A DNA stretch of 34,585 nt from BS150m-G50 sp964501185 [NCBI: uncultured Bacteroidia bacterium] (GCA_964501185.1 CAZCRT010000033.1:1-34585); one strand, 5' to 3'. Positions 8,582-17,755 are shown, counted from the first letter of the stretch. The notes: generated by a model not told the origin, from the sequence alone. A program made the numbers and translations.

Positions 8582-9330
8582 TAGATGCTCACTGCCATCT
8601 CTACGATGCTGCCGACGTGGCACAGCAGATGGGTCTTTACGAGAATGGCGGTGTCGCCTGTGTTTGTGAGGACCTGGAGTCACTGGAGCGGAACCTGAAG
8701 ATAGCCGATCAGTGGCCTGACCGTGTCTTTGTCGGCGGAGCTTTACATCCGGCAAAATCTGGTTTCAGCACTCCGGAAGAGATCGACAGGTTTTTCCTGC
8801 GTCTGGAGGAGTGTCATTCCCGCCTGTCCATGGTGGGAGAAAGCGGGCTCGACTATAAATATGCAGCGACACCTGAACAACGGCAGTTGCAGTTGGATCT
8901 GTTGCAACGGCATTTCGATTTTGCCGCCCTGCACCGGTTACCTGTGAACCTGCATTCCCGTCGTGCAGAAAGGGCAGTATTGGAAGCCGCACTGGAATTT
9001 CGTGAGACAACGGGGCTGAATGCTCTGATGCACTGGTTTACCAGTTCGAAAAAGCTGATAAAGCAGGGAGCTGCCGGAGGGCTGTATTTCACTGCCGGTC
9101 CGGTGATACTGGAGGATGAGCATTCTTTCAAAACTGCCTGCACAATTCCGCTGGAGCTGTTGCTGACGGAGACTGATGCCCCGGTGCCTTTCAAGGCGGG
9201 TGGTGGCAGGCTGGAGGCTATCCGGGATGTTTCGGAGAAACTGGCTCTGTATCACGAAATGACAATAGAAGAATTCGAAAAACAGATGTGGGACAATTTT
9301 CATCATTATCTGAGCGACCCCGCAAACTGA
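8578..9330 (+). CDS. TatD-family metal-dependent hydrolase
   Basis: About 250 residues from ATG 8578, which overlaps the previous stop (ATGA); an in-frame TTG at 8551 is less likely. TatD family signatures are in order: IDAHCHLY (HxH metal site), GESGLDYK (bridging Glu), NLHSRRAERAV, LMHWFTSS and TETDAPVP (final Asp). The family includes Mg-dependent 3'-5' DNases and related hydrolases of the TIM-barrel type, acting in the cytoplasm. The family-typical length is about 260. Confidence 0.85.
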   Translation: MIDAHCHLYDAADVAQQMGLYENGGVACVCEDLESLERNLKIADQWPDRVFVGGALHPAKSGFSTPEEIDRFFLRLEECHSRLSMVGESGLDYKYAATPEQRQLQLDLLQRHFDFAALHRLPVNLHSRRAERAVLEAALEFRETTGLNALMHWFTSSKKLIKQGAAGGLYFTAGPVILEDEHSFKTACTIPLELLLTETDAPVPFKAGGGRLEAIRDVSEKLALYHEMTIEEFEKQMWDNFHHYLSDPAN

Positions 9331-9356
9331 TAGAAATGCACTACTACCTCAATGAC

Positions 9357-9361
9357 AAGGA
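9357..9361 (+). promoter_or_regulatory. Ribosome binding site fixing the selenoprotein start at GTG 9369
   Basis: AAGGA lies 7 bases before GTG 9369. Starting there gives a compact lipoprotein signal peptide ending in LQSC. The alternative in-frame starts (GTG 9288, inside tatD; ATG 9336) lack such a site and would push the signal peptide inwards by 27 or 11 residues. Confidence 0.6.
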
Positions 9362-9368
9362 ATCGCAA

Positions 9369-10823
9369 GTGAGAACAAATAGAAGCATATTCCTGCTGAG
9401 CTGGCTGTTGATGATACCAATGTTGCAGAGCTGTACCATTGAAGAGGACCCATGGCCGGGCTCGCTGACCATCACCGCTATTACTGATATTGATGGAACA
9501 GATCCAGGTGCGGAGGTAATCCTGGATGGCAGAGGAACCGCGTATCATACCCCCTGTACCATTACCGATCTGGAACCGGGTGAGCACACGGTGGCCCTGG
9601 TAGTTGCAGATTACAGTATGGCTGATACCAATGCATACACTGTCTATCTCGATAGCGACAACTCTCACGCTGAGGTAGAGATTCTGATGCTTCACAATCG
9701 CGGGGTAATGAATATCAACCCTGTGAATGCTGACGGCGAGTCCGTTACAGCCCGTGTCATCTTAGATCTGGAATCCTCATATCCGCCGGCTCCCTGTGAA
9801 CTGGATGTGCCCACCGGCCAATACCTCATACATCTGGCTGCTGATGGCTATACAGTTGCACCAGAATCACTCGAAGTTGATGTGATACATAACGAAATGC
9901 AGGAACTCGAATTCCTGATGACACCTGTTGCCGGTGATTCTTATCAGGTGGAAATCAACGCGTATGATGAAGAAGGGAACTCTGTTGAGGGCCTGGAAGT
10001 GTGGCTGGATGGGCTCCCTTATGGCTATAACACTCCGGCAGAGTTCAGCGTAGCCCCCGATGACGAAGACCACCTGCTGGAGCTGCGTATTGGCTACAGT
10101 GTGCGGGCGGAACACCTGGTTCTCGCCGGGCAGCAGGGGACAGTACTGTGGGAACCGGTTATCAGCGAGATTAAGCTGGAGATTATGAGTATACCTGGCG
10201 GAATGCCGATCTTTATCGATGAGCAGGTAACCGGTTTTAATACACCATACGAGATGTCACTGACAGGATCTCATTTCGTCTCTGTTGGTAGTAACGGTTT
10301 TGCCACGCCTCTTCCGGGTGGCTGGCAGCTGGACATCACAGATGATACACAGATTGAAATCACACTGGAAGCGGGAACTGACGGTATACAGGTCGGTGAT
10401 GTAGCGACCGATTTCATGTTGCCTCTCTATGGTGTCGATCCAGCTGGTAATATGTCACTGCAACAGTTTCGCGGCAGGGTGGTATTACTGAATTTCTGGT
10501 TTTACAATTGACCGCACTGTATCTCGGAGTTGCCGGGACTTAATACAGTATATAGTGAATTACAGAATCAGGGCTTCCGTTTCCTGGCTGTTAATATCCT
10601 GGGTGAAGCGGATGAATCAAACATTGAAACAATGCTGGAAGAGCATCCTGAATACAACTTTCCCATTCTGTTGGACCATTCACCCTGGATCAGGGACACT
10701 TATGGCGTAATTGCCGCACCGGTTAACCTGCTGATAGACAAGACCGGTGTCATACGTTATCGGGAGGGAGTGATCGAAGAGGATGCACTGCGCTCCTGGG
10801 TTGAAGAGCTAATCAGTGAATAG
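9369..10823 (+). CDS. Selenocysteine-containing thioredoxin-like (TlpA-type) lipoprotein with PEGA-like domains; in-frame TGA (Sec381)
   Basis: Read through the TGA at 10509-10511, this is one gene of 484 residues. The signal peptide ends in the lipobox L-Q-S-C22. Residues about 31-350 are four beta-rich repeats resembling PEGA/carboxypeptidase-regulatory domains (EVILDGRGTAYHTPCTI, VWLDGLPYGYNTPAEF, IFIDEQVTGFNTPYEM). Residues about 355-484 are a TlpA/AhpC-TSA thioredoxin fold: VVLLNFWFYN, then Sec381-P-H-C384, then ISELPGL, and a cis-Pro in IAAPVNLLID. The in-frame TGA replaces exactly the first, nucleophilic Cys of the usual WCxxC motif, a bSECIS-like hairpin follows, and selA and selB are in the same block. 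It should sit on the periplasmic face of the inner or outer membrane as a thiol-disulfide or peroxide reductase. A nonsense mutation is the alternative, but frame and homology continue intact to the TAG at 10821. Confidence 0.88.
10516..10549 (+). promoter_or_regulatory. bSECIS-like hairpin for selenocysteine insertion
   Basis: It begins 4 bases after the TGA. The lower stem is seven pairs (10516-10522 with 10543-10549, ACTGTAT/ATACAGT). The upper stem is five pairs including one G-U (10523-10527 CTCGG with 10533-10537 CCGGG). The apical loop is AGTTG, with G as its second base, 17-21 bases after the TGA, and a five-base 3' bulge (10538-10542) separates the stems. This agrees with the general bacterial SECIS layout of a short stem-loop just after UGA with G in the first two loop positions. 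SelB binding is inferred. Confidence 0.75.
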
Positions 10824-10841
10824 TGAATAAAGGAGATGATG

Positions 10842-11537
10842 ATGAGACTTTTAAGAACTTTACTTGGAGTACTGTTGCTTTCAGCGAGCGCCTGGGCACA
10901 GTGTCTGGAAATGACCTGGGACACAACCTTCGTCGGTGTTGAACCGGGTGAAGAGGGTGTGTTTTATACATATTTTGAAAACCTGCAGGCAGAGGCGGAT
11001 TCTGTAACAGTTACTATCGAAAAAGATGTGGATGACGGCTGGACTGTCTTCATGTGTGCTGAAGGTGCCTGCCTGTTACCTTTTATTACAACCACACGCA
11101 TCGAAGTAGTACCTGAGTATCCTGATACGGTTTCAGTTCACGTGTTCACCAATGATGTAGTTACCATGGGACATGTCCATTTAACTGCTGTTCCGGATGG
11201 CTGTCCTGAAGAGACCCATCAGGTGACATTTACAGTGTCTACCGATCCCGATGGAGTCCCATCAATCGCACCGGAAACTGCCCAACTCCTGCACGCCTAC
11301 CCGAATCCCTTTAACCCGTCCACCACAATCGAATTTACACTGGCGCATCAACAGCAGATTCAGTTGACAGTATACGATCTGCACGGACGGCAGGTCACGC
11401 AGCTGGCAGATGGGATGTACTCAACCGGGTCGCATCAACTCACCTTTGATGGTTATGGCTACCCGAGCGGAGTTTACCTGATAGCACTGAACAGTGCCAA
11501 CGGTAATCACTACAGTAAAATCAGCTTGATCAAATAG
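10842..11537 (+). CDS. T9SS-sorted secreted protein with CX4C pair
   Basis: About 231 residues from ATG 10842, chosen among three tandem ATGs because AGGAG at 10831-10835 then has a 6-base spacing. The signal peptide ends at SAWAQ. The mature part is a beta-sandwich-like domain with cysteines C21, C72, C77 and C121; C72-AEGA-C77 is a C-X4-C pair. The C-terminal 75 residues are a type IX secretion (Por) sorting domain: HAYPNPFNPSTTIEF, LTVYDLHGRQV, SGVYLIAL, YSKISLIK. The product should cross the outer membrane and stay at the surface or be released. It lies between two thioredoxin-type genes, so its disulfides may be their substrate. Function unknown. Confidence 0.8.
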   Translation: MRLLRTLLGVLLLSASAWAQCLEMTWDTTFVGVEPGEEGVFYTYFENLQAEADSVTVTIEKDVDDGWTVFMCAEGACLLPFITTTRIEVVPEYPDTVSVHVFTNDVVTMGHVHLTAVPDGCPEETHQVTFTVSTDPDGVPSIAPETAQLLHAYPNPFNPSTTIEFTLAHQQQIQLTVYDLHGRQVTQLADGMYSTGSHQLTFDGYGYPSGVYLIALNSANGNHYSKISLIK

Positions 11538-11545
11538 AGGTTAAT

Positions 11546-12109
11546 GTGGCACGAAAAACTCTCTGGCTGATACTGGCAATACTGCTTGTATCACAATCAT
11601 CGCTGCTTGCTCAGCAGGCACCCGAGTTCATGCTTAAAGATGTTAAGGGTAAAACACATTCTCTGCAGGAGTATCTCGAGCAGGGGCCGGTACTGATTTC
11701 TTTCTGGGCAACCTGGTGTGCCCCCTGCAAGAAGGAAATGCCCGGTTTGATTGAAATCTGGAACGACCATATCGAAGATGGCCTGATCCTGCTGGCAATC
11801 GCTGTGGATACACCCCGTACGCAGAGCAAGGTCAAGAGTTATGCTCGTTCGCAGAAATGGGAGATGCCGGTGTTGCTCGACACTTCCGGGAAGATGTTAC
11901 GACAGTATCAGGGGAATAATCCGCCGATGACTGTTATCATCAATCAGGCTGGAGAGATCGTGTTCAAGCATTCCGGCTATGCGCCCGGTGATGAGGAGAC
12001 AATCGCTGCAGCTGTTGCGGCTCTGTTCGCACCATCGCAACCGGAAGTTAGCGCGCAACCTGAAGCCGGGGAATCAGAAGCACCCTCAACAGAGCTGGAG
12101 AAAGAATGA
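11546..12109 (+). CDS. TlpA-family thiol-disulfide oxidoreductase (CAPC)
   Basis: 187 residues from GTG 11546, with AGAGG just upstream. The signal peptide ends near SLLAQQ. The thioredoxin fold is shown by FWATWC58-AP-C61-KKEMPGL and the cis-Pro in NNPPMTVIINQAGEIV. An acidic, Pro/Glu-rich tail of about 30 residues follows the fold and is unusual for TlpA. It is a periplasmic reductase or isomerase and the Cys counterpart of the Sec protein encoded 1.2 kb upstream. Its stop overlaps the next start (ATGA), indicating co-translation with the barrel protein. Confidence 0.88.
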   Translation: MARKTLWLILAILLVSQSSLLAQQAPEFMLKDVKGKTHSLQEYLEQGPVLISFWATWCAPCKKEMPGLIEIWNDHIEDGLILLAIAVDTPRTQSKVKSYARSQKWEMPVLLDTSGKMLRQYQGNNPPMTVIINQAGEIVFKHSGYAPGDEETIAAAVAALFAPSQPEVSAQPEAGESEAPSTELEKE

Positions 12110-13620
12110 GAAGGTTCTTTACCGGTCTACTCTGTCTGTTGACTACCGTCTCCGTTTATGCACTCGATTTTACAGGCAGTAATATAGTGCGTGCTGCAGC
12201 CGGTGAAGAGATGAGCGATGACACACAGGTGGAGCGCAACTACTTTGAAGATATCTTCAGTTTTGATTTAAGCAGCTCCAGTTTCCTGCTGCACAGTGAG
12301 CTGGGTTTCTATCATCCCTCCGAATTCCCCGGTGATGGACTGGAAACCGACCGGTTGCTGTCGAGTTATCTGGAATACAGTGGTCCCGTTCAGGTCCGTC
12401 TGGGAACGGTTGAAGCTACTTTCGGCCGGGGTCTTGCGCTCAGCCTGTATCACGATCGTAATCTCGAAACCCTGTTGATGACTGATCCGGTGATCCCATA
12501 TTTCGATAACAGGCCGCTGGGTGGCCAGCTGATCTGGTGGGGTGACAGAGTAACCATAAACATGCTGGGTGGGTGGAACGATTACTACGGTTCCCTCTTC
12601 GGTTTCAACAGCGAGTATTCCCTGCTGGATCAACTCCAGTTTGGAACAAGCCTGGTTTACAAAGCTGGATCGGAACTGGATAACATCGCAGAGAACTTAA
12701 GTCAGACAATACTGGAATACTATGCAGACGTCGCCCTGGGTGACTTTTCGGTAGGTCTTAACCAGGCTTTTCAGTTTGTCGGCAGCGGTGTCCAGGATGA
12801 CGCCAGCAGCGATTTGTATCACATTACCTATCTCAACGCCGACTACTGGTGGCAGGACTATACCTTTGCACTGGAGTACAAGCACTTCCACTATTACCCC
12901 AGTCCTCTGGGACAACCGGAGTTCATGAATCCTCCTATCACCATGAACGAGTATACAACCCACCTGATATCACGACATCGACGTCTGGTTAACTACTCCA
13001 ATGAGACCGGACTGATGTTCGAGGTAAGGCGCAGCTGGGGTGACAGTGAGTACTTCCTCAATGGTGCCTGGGCCAGTATTACCGATAACGATCTCAATGG
13101 TGACTCATGGCTGCTTCCAAATCTGAATGAGCGCTATAACGCTTATCAGGAGTATTTCGGTGGAGCCACACATTATCTGCCGGGTGAGCGCTCTTTGATC
13201 TGGAATCTGGCACTGGCAGAAGAGGCTGTTCATAACGGTGAATGGAGCCGGAAAATTGGTGTGGCACTGGAGTATGAGCAGCCGCTGACTACGCATCTGC
13301 ATGCAAAAATGCTGGTGGAGTGGATGCAGCAGCAGGATAGACGTCTTGAAGATGGATACAACGATTGGGTGGTTGAAGCGTCTCTGTATCGCAGCCACAT
13401 CGGGCATCTGACCGCTAAACTTGATCGCACTGAAGATGAGAGTGCAGCAACAGCAACTAATCTTTATGCAGTTGAGACAGTCTGGGAGTTGTTTGAAGGA
13501 CGTCATAAGTTGATTCTCTTTTACGGTGATGAAAGGGGTGGCCTGGTGTGCTCTTCCGGCAGTTGCCGTCTGGTGGCGCCTTTTTCCGGTTTGAAGCTTA
13601 CACTTGAGAGCTGGTTCTGA
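12106..13620 (+). CDS. DUF6029-like outer-membrane beta-barrel protein
   Basis: 504 residues. The signal peptide ends near SVYAL; many amphipathic strands follow, and the C-terminal residue is Phe (ESWF), as in outer-membrane barrels. The C-terminal part (FYGDERGGLVCSSGSCRLVAPF) resembles the conserved end of the DUF6029 family of Bacteroidetes/Ignavibacteria barrels. Apart from the signal peptide I see only two cysteines, C482 and C487, spaced C-X4-C. It overlaps tlpA upstream and selA downstream by a few bases. It may be the outer-membrane partner of the thiol-redox proteins; this is inference from order and the cysteine pair. Confidence 0.75.
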   Translation: MRRFFTGLLCLLTTVSVYALDFTGSNIVRAAAGEEMSDDTQVERNYFEDIFSFDLSSSSFLLHSELGFYHPSEFPGDGLETDRLLSSYLEYSGPVQVRLGTVEATFGRGLALSLYHDRNLETLLMTDPVIPYFDNRPLGGQLIWWGDRVTINMLGGWNDYYGSLFGFNSEYSLLDQLQFGTSLVYKAGSELDNIAENLSQTILEYYADVALGDFSVGLNQAFQFVGSGVQDDASSDLYHITYLNADYWWQDYTFALEYKHFHYYPSPLGQPEFMNPPITMNEYTTHLISRHRRLVNYSNETGLMFEVRRSWGDSEYFLNGAWASITDNDLNGDSWLLPNLNERYNAYQEYFGGATHYLPGERSLIWNLALAEEAVHNGEWSRKIGVALEYEQPLTTHLHAKMLVEWMQQQDRRLEDGYNDWVVEASLYRSHIGHLTAKLDRTEDESAATATNLYAVETVWELFEGRHKLILFYGDERGGLVCSSGSCRLVAPFSGLKLTLESWF

Positions 13621-15026
13621 TGGATAAGAGCAGCACTGACCGGCTGAGCGAACTTCCGGCTATCGATTCACTCCTAGAAGAGCCACTGATAAAAGTCTGC
13701 GTCGAAAATTCCAGTCATGCCCTGGTTGTAGGTTTGCTGCGTGATGTAATTCAGCAGGCTCGGGAACGGATACTCGCGGGCAGGAAGCAAAGCACCGCGG
13801 TTGACTGGATTGTCACACATTTCCGGGAGCAGTGGCAGGAGCTGCTGAAACCTTTCCTCAAGCCGGTGTTTAACTGTACCGGTGTAATTCTGCATACCGG
13901 CCTCGGCAGGGCACCCCTCTCCGTTGAAGCTCGACGTATCTTAAGTGATTCTGTCGGTGGCTATACCAACCTGGAGTTTAATCTTTCTACCGGTAAGAGG
14001 GGGCAGCGTAACGATCATGTTGAGACAATGCTCCGCGCACTGACAGGTGCGGAAGCGGCTGTTGTTGTCAATAATAACGCGGCAGCCGTTTACCTTGCAC
14101 TGAACGCTCTTGCCAATCGTAAACAGGTTATTGTATCACGTGGCCAACTGGTTGAAATCGGCGGTAAGTTCAGAGTGCCAGATATCATGCAGCGTAGTGG
14201 CGCCAGGCTGGTTGAAGTCGGAACAACCAATAAGACTCATCTGGATGATTACGCAGAGGCGGTCAATGAACGGACCGGTATGATTTTGCGTGTACACACC
14301 AGCAATTTTCGTCAGATAGGTTTTGTACATCAACCGGAGCTGACAGAACTGGTGCAGCTGTCTCAGGAGAATGAAATAATCCTGGTCGATGATCTGGGCA
14401 GTGGTGCTTTTTTTGATCTGGCTCCTTACGGCATGCCTCCGGAACCCCTGGTTACCGATTCGGTGAAAGCCGGTGCGGATGTGGTGACCTTCAGCGGGGA
14501 TAAGCTGCTGGGTGGCAGTCAGGCCGGTATTCTGGTGGGCAGGAAGAAGTTGATAGACCGAATAAAGCGCAGCCCATTAATGCGTGTTCTGAGACCTGAT
14601 AAATTAACCCTGGCTGTACTGGAAGTCACTTTGCGCCAGTATCTGGCAGGCGGTGAAGCAATGAAGCAGGTACCTGTTGTCAGTATGCTTACCGAGAGTA
14701 GAGACTCGGTAAGGCGGAGGGCGGAGCTGCTGGCAGAGAAACTGCAGCAGTGCCCCGGAGCTGTGGCAGGAATCGTGGAAACCGAAGCCCGCTGTGGCTC
14801 CGGTGCTTTACCGGAAGAACCTGTGGCCAGCTGTGCTGTAGAGCTGGAGGTGGAAAATGTGACAACTACCAGGCTGGCCAGAGCTCTGCGCGAGTACCGG
14901 CAGCCAGTAGTTGGTTATATCCATGAAGAACGGTTCAGGTTGGATCTGAAGGCTGTGGCTGTTCATGAAGTAGAGAAGCTGGCCGCGGCAATATGTAGTT
15001 GTGTGCAGGAGAAGTGGAGTAAATAG
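13620..15026 (+). CDS. selA: L-seryl-tRNA(Sec) selenium transferase
   Basis: 468 residues, full length. The PLP lysine is K295 in FSGDKLLGGSQAG. Other SelA signatures are NCTGVILHTGLGRAPL, NLEFNLSTGKRG, VVVNNNAAAVYLAL, SRGQLVEIGGKFRVPDIM and VEVGTTNKTHLDDY. It converts Ser-tRNA(Sec) to Sec-tRNA(Sec) using selenophosphate, in the cytoplasm, as a homodecamer in known cases. The ATG at 13620 overlaps the stop of the barrel gene, so it is translated from the same mRNA as the redox cassette. selD and selC are not in the window. Confidence 0.96.
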   Translation: MDKSSTDRLSELPAIDSLLEEPLIKVCVENSSHALVVGLLRDVIQQARERILAGRKQSTAVDWIVTHFREQWQELLKPFLKPVFNCTGVILHTGLGRAPLSVEARRILSDSVGGYTNLEFNLSTGKRGQRNDHVETMLRALTGAEAAVVVNNNAAAVYLALNALANRKQVIVSRGQLVEIGGKFRVPDIMQRSGARLVEVGTTNKTHLDDYAEAVNERTGMILRVHTSNFRQIGFVHQPELTELVQLSQENEIILVDDLGSGAFFDLAPYGMPPEPLVTDSVKAGADVVTFSGDKLLGGSQAGILVGRKKLIDRIKRSPLMRVLRPDKLTLAVLEVTLRQYLAGGEAMKQVPVVSMLTESRDSVRRRAELLAEKLQQCPGAVAGIVETEARCGSGALPEEPVASCAVELEVENVTTTRLARALREYRQPVVGYIHEERFRLDLKAVAVHEVEKLAAAICSCVQEKWSK

Positions 15027-15779
15027 ATGGCAAGACTTCGGGGTAAGATTATCGGTGCAGGGCTGGGCTGGGCGTTCGGGGGGCCGCTGGGTGCGCTGCT
15101 GGGTGGGATCATTGGCAATCAGTTTGATACAGCCGCCGACAGGGAAGGACGCGGTTTCCAGCAGGGGCAGGTGCCACCACATGCACAGCAGCAGCAGGCA
15201 GGTGCCTTCGTTGTTGCTCTGCTGGCACTTTTCGCGCAGGTTTCTCGTGCTGATGGCCAGGTAACCAAACAGGAAGTGCTGCACGTCAAGCAGTGGCTTG
15301 TAGCGAAATTTGGTGCAGGTGAAGCATCCGATATGATGCAGATGTACCGGAAAATACTGCAGCAGGAGTATGATCTGGCCTCTGTAACAGCACAGATAAA
15401 GAGCAACATGGATTACTACAGCCGGCTGGAGCTGACCCGTCTGCTTGTTGAAATCGCTCAATCGGATAACGCTCTGCATCCCTCTGAGATCAGAGTGATT
15501 ACTCAGATCGCCGGTCACCTGGGAATTTCAACCGCTGACCTGAAATCACTGTTCGGAGTGGCCGGTTCCACAGCCAGCTCTCATAATGAATACGAGGTGC
15601 TGGGCCTGTCTGCCGGTGCCAGTGATGCAGAGGTCAAGAGCCGCTATCGCGAACTGGTGAAAAAGTACCATCCAGATCGTGTATCACATCTGGGTGATGA
15701 GTTTGCTCAGCTGGCTCAGGAAAAATTTGTCAAACTGCAGACTGCCTGGGAGACCATCAGTAAAGAGCGTGGCATCTAG
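15027..15779 (+). CDS. TerB/DjlA-like J-domain protein inserted between selA and selB
   Basis: 250 residues. Residues about 5-32 form a glycine-rich hydrophobic segment (GAGLGWAFGGPLGALLGGI), probably a membrane or glycine-zipper element. Residues about 55-175 match a TerB-like helical domain (FAQVSRADGQVTKQEV, LHPSEIRVITQIAGHLGI). Residues about 186-250 are a DnaJ domain with HPD in VKKYHPDRVSHLG. This order matches DjlA, a membrane-anchored co-chaperone of DnaK. Its ends abut selA and selB without gaps (ATG directly after each stop), so it is co-transcribed. A direct role in selenoprotein synthesis is unproven. Confidence 0.85.
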   Translation: MARLRGKIIGAGLGWAFGGPLGALLGGIIGNQFDTAADREGRGFQQGQVPPHAQQQQAGAFVVALLALFAQVSRADGQVTKQEVLHVKQWLVAKFGAGEASDMMQMYRKILQQEYDLASVTAQIKSNMDYYSRLELTRLLVEIAQSDNALHPSEIRVITQIAGHLGISTADLKSLFGVAGSTASSHNEYEVLGLSAGASDAEVKSRYRELVKKYHPDRVSHLGDEFAQLAQEKFVKLQTAWETISKERGI

Positions 15780-17741
15780 ATGTCTCACATTGTCGTTGGA
15801 ACAGCCGGGCACATTGACCACGGCAAGACCGCTCTGGTGCGAGCGCTGACCGGAATGGAAACCGACAGCCTCAAAGAGGAGCGGGAACGGGCTATAACCA
15901 TTGACCTTGGTTTTGCCTTCCTCGGTGACGATGTCACCATTATCGACGTGCCGGGCCATGAGCGCTTTGTTAAAAACATGGTAGCCGGCGTCTCCACTAT
16001 TGATTTCGTTATATTTGTTATCGCTGCGGACGACGGAATCATGCCTCAAACCCGCGAGCATCTGGATATTCTGCGCCTGTTGAAAGTCCAGTCCGGTATG
16101 GTCGCTTTGACCAAAGCGGATGTAGTGGAAGCGGACTGGTTGCAGCTCGTTCAGGAAGAAATCAGCGATTACCTGTCGGGCACTTTTCTGGAAGATTGTC
16201 CTGTTGTACCAGTGGATTCTATCTCCGGCAGTGGTATACCGGAATTTGGCAGGCAGCTACAGGAGCAGCTCGAGAGCATTCAAACACAACATCGTGATGG
16301 TATATACCGGGAGTTTATCGACCGGGTGTTTACAGTCAAAGGGCATGGCACAGTTATAACCGGTACAGTTATCTCCGGTAGTGTAGCCTCCGGTGATGAA
16401 GTGGATATACTGCCACAGGGACAGACTGTCAGGGTACGGGGTATTCAAATCCATGGCGAGAATGTCAAGCGGGCGTCAGTTGGAGATCGTGCGGCACTCA
16501 ACCTGCAGGGTGTAGAAGTCGATGATCTGGAACGGGGGCAGGTATTGACCACACATGCAGCTGCTGAAGGCAGCTATATTCTTGATGTTCGACTCCGGCT
16601 TCTTGAGAATGCTACAGCATTGAAGGATCGTGCCCGTGTGCGTCTACACATTGGCACGGCCGAAGTAATGGCACGAGTGCGATTGCTGGGGCGTCCAGAA
16701 ATCGCCGGGCTGGAATCAGAGTCAGTTGCTGACACTCAGCAAACTGATACAGCAGATTCTCTGAAGATACTGGAGCCGGGCGGTGAGGCCTGGGCACAGT
16801 TAACCCTTGAAAAACAGGTTGCTGCGATTCGCGAGGATCGCTTTGTGATACGTAGTTACTCCCCACAGGTGACTATTGGTGGCGGCCGCGTACTGAATCC
16901 GTTGCCGTCCGGAAAACGTAAACAGAATCAGGCATCGATGGAGACGCTGCGTGAACTGGAGGCTGCCGGAAGGCGTGATGTGCTTATCGGATTAATGCAG
17001 GCGGAGAAACGGGCAGGGTGGAGTGTACAGGATCTGGTTGCGCGTACCGGTGATGTGCCACGTGATGTTGCGTCGGCGCTGAATGAGCTGGTACAGGAAG
17101 AGAAGATATTCCGGAGCGGAAAGGGTGCCGGTGCGCTGTTCCTGTCTATGGAATTGTGGCACAATTACCGGCAACAGATAAAGCAGGTCTTGAGTGATTT
17201 TCATCAGCAGAGTACACATCAACCTGGCATAAGCCTGGCCCATTTGAGAAAAGCACTGGTGCCCCCTCTTTCGCAATCGCTTTTCGATGGACTGCTGCAG
17301 TCGCTCGCGGAAACAGGTGCGCTCTTTTTACAGGATGGCAGGGCGGCGCTCACGGGGCATGAAGCACAACTGGATGTCAGGTTGGAAGAAAAAGTCGAAA
17401 TGCTGCTCCAGTGGCTGCGGGAACAGGGCAACCAGTTATCACGACTGAATGACCTGCAACAGAATTTCCCTGATCTTGCCCCTGCTAAAGTGAAAGAACT
17501 GCTTGGCATTATGGTACAGAATAATCAAATTGTGCGTATCAGTAACGAATACATGGGGGAGGTTACCCACATGAAGGAGTTACAGGAGAGGCTTAAGAGT
17601 GCTCTCAAAGAGGAAGGTATGACTATCAGCCAGATAGGTGAACTGTTCGGGACACCGCGTCGTATCACTGTTCCTCTGATGGAGTATTTTGATTCTACGA
17701 AACTGACTTATCGCATCGGAAACATAAGAAAACTCAACTGA
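15780..17741 (+). CDS. selB: Selenocysteine-specific translation elongation factor
   Basis: 653 residues. The N-terminal GTPase carries G1 [12 protein letters not shown]3 DVPGHERF and G4 TKAD, then EF-Tu-like domains II and III ([33 protein letters not shown]). The C-terminal half (about 390-650) consists of winged-helix repeats that bind the SECIS hairpin, ending in [21 protein letters not shown]. It delivers Sec-tRNA(Sec) to UGA codons followed by a bSECIS. The 15-base gap to the LysM gene suggests shared transcription. Length fits bacterial SelB. Confidence 0.96.
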   Translation: MSHIVVGTAGHIDHGKTALVRALTGMETDSLKEERERAITIDLGFAFLGDDVTIIDVPGHERFVKNMVAGVSTIDFVIFVIAADDGIMPQTREHLDILRLLKVQSGMVALTKADVVEADWLQLVQEEISDYLSGTFLEDCPVVPVDSISGSGIPEFGRQLQEQLESIQTQHRDGIYREFIDRVFTVKGHGTVITGTVISGSVASGDEVDILPQGQTVRVRGIQIHGENVKRASVGDRAALNLQGVEVDDLERGQVLTTHAAAEGSYILDVRLRLLENATALKDRARVRLHIGTAEVMARVRLLGRPEIAGLESESVADTQQTDTADSLKILEPGGEAWAQLTLEKQVAAIREDRFVIRSYSPQVTIGGGRVLNPLPSGKRKQNQASMETLRELEAAGRRDVLIGLMQAEKRAGWSVQDLVARTGDVPRDVASALNELVQEEKIFRSGKGAGALFLSMELWHNYRQQIKQVLSDFHQQSTHQPGISLAHLRKALVPPLSQSLFDGLLQSLAETGALFLQDGRAALTGHEAQLDVRLEEKVEMLLQWLREQGNQLSRLNDLQQNFPDLAPAKVKELLGIMVQNNQIVRISNEYMGEVTHMKELQERLKSALKEEGMTISQIGELFGTPRRITVPLMEYFDSTKLTYRIGNIRKLN

Positions 17742-17755
17742 GTTAAGGAGAAACT

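Noticed and set aside
10509-10511. Reading the TGA as a true stop, giving a truncated lipoprotein plus a separate gene starting at TTG 10530
   Set aside because: The frame, the thioredoxin homology and the active-site alignment continue across the TGA, the second part has no ribosome binding site or natural start, and selA/selB and a bSECIS-like hairpin are present.
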